A stretch of DNA of 64,000 nt. Source: Algiphilus sp965216485 (GTDB taxonomy: Bacteria > Pseudomonadota > Gammaproteobacteria > Nevskiales > Nevskiaceae). Below, in pieces: positions 62,116-64,000 of the stretch; the first letter of the stretch is position 1, and each line of letters begins with the position of its first letter. Position numbers and translations under genes: made by a program. The stretch spans positions 3,162,001 to 3,226,000 of the forward strand of contig NZ_OZ244162.1 in assembly GCF_965216485.1 (NCBI RefSeq), written 5' to 3'. A model generated the notes under the pieces. The model searched no databases, was not told where the DNA came from, and saw only the letters and a program-made list of their open reading frames with translations.

Positions 62116-63096
62116 ATGAATATTCTCATTACTGGTGGCGCCGGCTTCATCGGATCCCATCTCGTCGACTGGCATCGCGCCCAGGGCGATCAAGTCCAGG
62201 TCGTCGACGACCTGAGTACCGGCTACCGCGAGAATCTGCGCGCCTACCAGCAGGACCATGCCGTCACGCTGACCGTGGCCGACCTGCTCGACTGGGATGG
62301 CCTGGACGAAGCGGCCGCCTGGGCCGATCGCATCTATCACCTTGCCGCCGTGGTCGGGGTCCACCGCGTGCTGGCCGATCCGCTGCGCTGCCTGGATGTC
62401 AACGTACAAGGCACGCGGCGGGTCCTCGAAGCCGCCGCCCGCGCCGGCACGGCAACGCTGATCGCCTCCAGTTCGGAGGTCTACGGATTCAATCGCAACG
62501 CTTCCTTCTATGAGCACGGCAGCCTCGTCCTGAAGTCCGCGGACTACGAGCGCTGGAGCTATGCCATCGCGAAGATGATGGACGAGACGCAGGCCGTGAT
62601 CTTTGCCAAGCGCCAGGGTCTGCCAGTGGTGACCGTGCGCCTGTTCAACACGGTCGGCCCGCGCCAGGTTGGCGCCTACGGCATGGTGGTCCCCAATTTC
62701 GTGCGTCAGGCGGTGGCCGGCGATCCGGTCACCATCTTCGGCAACGGACAACAGACCCGCGCCTTCTGCGACGTGCGCGACACCGCACGCGCACTGAGCC
62801 AGCTGAATGGCAACCCGGAGGCCTTCGGGCGCATCGTCAATGTCGGCCATGACCAGGAAATCACCATCCAGGCACTGGCAGAACGGGTGGTGGAACGTGC
62901 GTCCAGCCGCTCGCCGATCTGCCACAAGAGCTATGCCGAGGCCTACGGCATGGACTTCCGCGACATCGACCACCGCTCTCCCGATTTGACGCTGCTCTAT
63001 GCCATCACCGGCTTCTGCCACGAATGGAGCCTGGACCGGACGCTGGATGATCTGATCAAGGCCGAGCGCACCCAGCGCGCGCGGCGCGCCGCCTGA
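62116..63096 (+). CDS. NAD-dependent nucleotide-sugar epimerase/dehydratase
   Basis: A 326-residue extended SDR. It has MNILITGGAGFIGSHL (NAD), DDLSTGYRENL, LAAVVGVHRVLADPL, catalytic SSSEVYG and YAIAK, and VRLFNTVGPRQ. The family acts on UDP-sugars (4-epimerase, decarboxylase or dehydratase). The nearby dehydrogenase would supply a UDP-uronate, so a uronate 4-epimerase or decarboxylase is possible. The ATG at 62116 begins the Rossmann fold directly. Confidence 0.9.
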   Translation: MNILITGGAGFIGSHLVDWHRAQGDQVQVVDDLSTGYRENLRAYQQDHAVTLTVADLLDWDGLDEAAAWADRIYHLAAVVGVHRVLADPLRCLDVNVQGTRRVLEAAARAGTATLIASSSEVYGFNRNASFYEHGSLVLKSADYERWSYAIAKMMDETQAVIFAKRQGLPVVTVRLFNTVGPRQVGAYGMVVPNFVRQAVAGDPVTIFGNGQQTRAFCDVRDTARALSQLNGNPEAFGRIVNVGHDQEITIQALAERVVERASSRSPICHKSYAEAYGMDFRDIDHRSPDLTLLYAITGFCHEWSLDRTLDDLIKAERTQRARRAA

Positions 63097-63103
63097 GAAC
63101 GCC

Positions 63104-64000
63104 ATGGCCGCTCCGACCTTCTTCGTCATCAGCCCGAGCACCCTGCTCAGCGTGATCGGCTTGTTCCGTGGGCCCAAGCCCACTCCCCCGCCCGTCCAGA
63201 GCGACTGGCAGCAGCAGCTGCGCGTGCGCGTGATCATTCCCGCCTTCAACGAGGAATCGACCATCGCGCTGTGCCTGGATTCACTGTTCCAGCAGACACT
63301 GCAGCCGATGGATGTACTGCTGATCGACGATGGCAGCAGCGATCGCACGGTGGAAATCGCGCACAAGTACTGCGAGGCCAACGGGGTGGTCATTCGCATC
63401 GTGCGGCGCGGACGCTCCCTGGGCAAGACCGCCGGCGTCCGGCGCGAGTCCGAGGATGAACGAGTGGACGTGGAGTTCGTGCTCGACGCGGACACCGTGC
63501 TGGAAAGCCCAGATTACCTGGCGCGCTGCGTGGAGGAACTCTATCGCGTACCGGGACTGGCCTCGGCCTGCGGCCTCGTGGTTCCGCTGCGCGAGCGCGA
63601 CATCCGCAAGGCCGAGCAAAGCGCCCAGTTGCAGAGTCTGGCAGCCGCTGCTCCGGATACGGTCGGCCACCGTCACGGCTGGTTCGGACGCCTGCTGCGC
63701 GGCGTGACCAACATCTACCGCGAGGCGCTGTACTACTTCATTCAGAACGTCATCTATCGTGGCGAGCAGAACCTTTTTGGCTCCATCAACAACCCGGTGG
63801 GCTGCGCTGTCGCCTATCGCCGCGCTTATCTGAAGCAGACCATTACCGAGCTGGCGATGCGCTACGGCGACAACCTGACGACCTCGGAAGACATCTTCTT
63901 CGGACTTGCCTTCGTCTACCGCGGCTACCGCAATGTGCAGGTCTATGACGTGCAGTGTCGGTCGATGGAGCCGCCGCTGAATCGGCTCCCCAGGCAGCTT
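63104..64000 (+). CDS. Family 2 glycosyltransferase, C-terminus cut by window edge
   Basis: 299 residues are visible; the frame is open at base 64000. After a short N-terminal segment, a GT-A fold begins: VRVIIPAFNEESTIALCLDSL, LLIDDGSSDRT and the metal-binding VLDADTVLE. Then come NPVGCAVAYRRAYL and TSEDIFFGLAFVYRG, where the ED motif fits processive or polymerising GT2 enzymes. It starts 7 bp after the epimerase stop, so the two are one operon. It likely adds a sugar to a surface polysaccharide. Confidence 0.9.
   Translation, partial: MAAPTFFVISPSTLLSVIGLFRGPKPTPPPVQSDWQQQLRVRVIIPAFNEESTIALCLDSLFQQTLQPMDVLLIDDGSSDRTVEIAHKYCEANGVVIRIVRRGRSLGKTAGVRRESEDERVDVEFVLDADTVLESPDYLARCVEELYRVPGLASACGLVVPLRERDIRKAEQSAQLQSLAAAAPDTVGHRHGWFGRLLRGVTNIYREALYYFIQNVIYRGEQNLFGSINNPVGCAVAYRRAYLKQTITELAMRYGDNLTTSEDIFFGLAFVYRGYRNVQVYDVQCRSMEPPLNRLPRQL

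Noticed and set aside
1..64000. CRISPR array, rRNA genes or a complete insertion sequence
   Set aside because: No regularly spaced direct repeats, rRNA segments or transposase with terminal repeats were seen.

Overview
The window is GC-rich, densely coded DNA from a Gram-negative bacterium. The markers point to a hydrocarbon-using gammaproteobacterium, perhaps of the Nevskiales/Salinisphaerales kind. They are AlkB with rubredoxins, many TonB receptors and porins, RdgC, RlmJ, PilT/PilU next to YggS, and a rplM-rpsI pair. The lineage is inferred from gene content only.

Layout. (1) 1-7.1 kb: a c-type cytochrome cut by the window edge, a porin, a NarX/NarL-type kinase/regulator pair, a second divergent LuxR-type response regulator and a FecA-like TonB receptor. 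This set resembles the surroundings of quinoprotein alcohol oxidation systems, but no dehydrogenase is visible. (2) 7.4-25 kb: an alkane/hydrophobic-substrate region. It holds alkB, two rubredoxins, a MalT/AlkS-type regulator, an integral-membrane desaturase/hydroxylase fused to its own flavin/2Fe-2S reductase, a membrane methyltransferase, and a long operon of RND/MMPL transporter, two DUF1329 proteins, a YCF48-like propeller and a DUF1302 barrel. (3) 25-30.8 kb: an AcoR-like sigma-54 activator, a phasin-like protein, a second TonB receptor and a small secreted protein. (4) 31-35.7 kb: a four-gene archaic (Csu-like) chaperone-usher pilus. (5) 35.8-45.6 kb: a GlyGly-CTERM serine protease, a hydrolase, an ABC1/UbiB kinase, a nuclease-like lipoprotein, rdgC, tRNA-Gln(CUG), rpsI-rplM, a glycine-zipper lipoprotein, a nitronate monooxygenase, a Nudix hydrolase and rlmJ. 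(6) 45.8-52.6 kb: an AddB/AddA-like nuclease-helicase pair and a GNAT enzyme. (7) 52.8-60.3 kb: three consecutive PilT/PilU-type ATPases, yggS, rpiA, an SDR and an HDOD protein. (8) 60.4-64 kb: the start of a polysaccharide locus (UDP-sugar dehydrogenase, epimerase, glycosyltransferase).

Main discovery candidate. An 18-bp imperfect inverted repeat, best form CGCCTNCCNAAAGRGAGG, lies upstream of alkB, of the rubredoxin operon (facing the MalT/AlkS-like gene), of the RND/DUF1329/DUF1302 operon and of the desaturase-reductase fusion. At all four minus-strand promoters a -10-like hexamer lies exactly 21-26 nt beyond the repeat. This centres the repeat near -42, where a class II activator would bind. 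Three of the four loci carry a second copy 36-45 bp away. The simplest reading is a single regulon, controlled by the MalT/AlkS-like protein, that joins AlkB and rubredoxin to an undescribed fused diiron hydroxylase and an envelope system for moving hydrophobic compounds.
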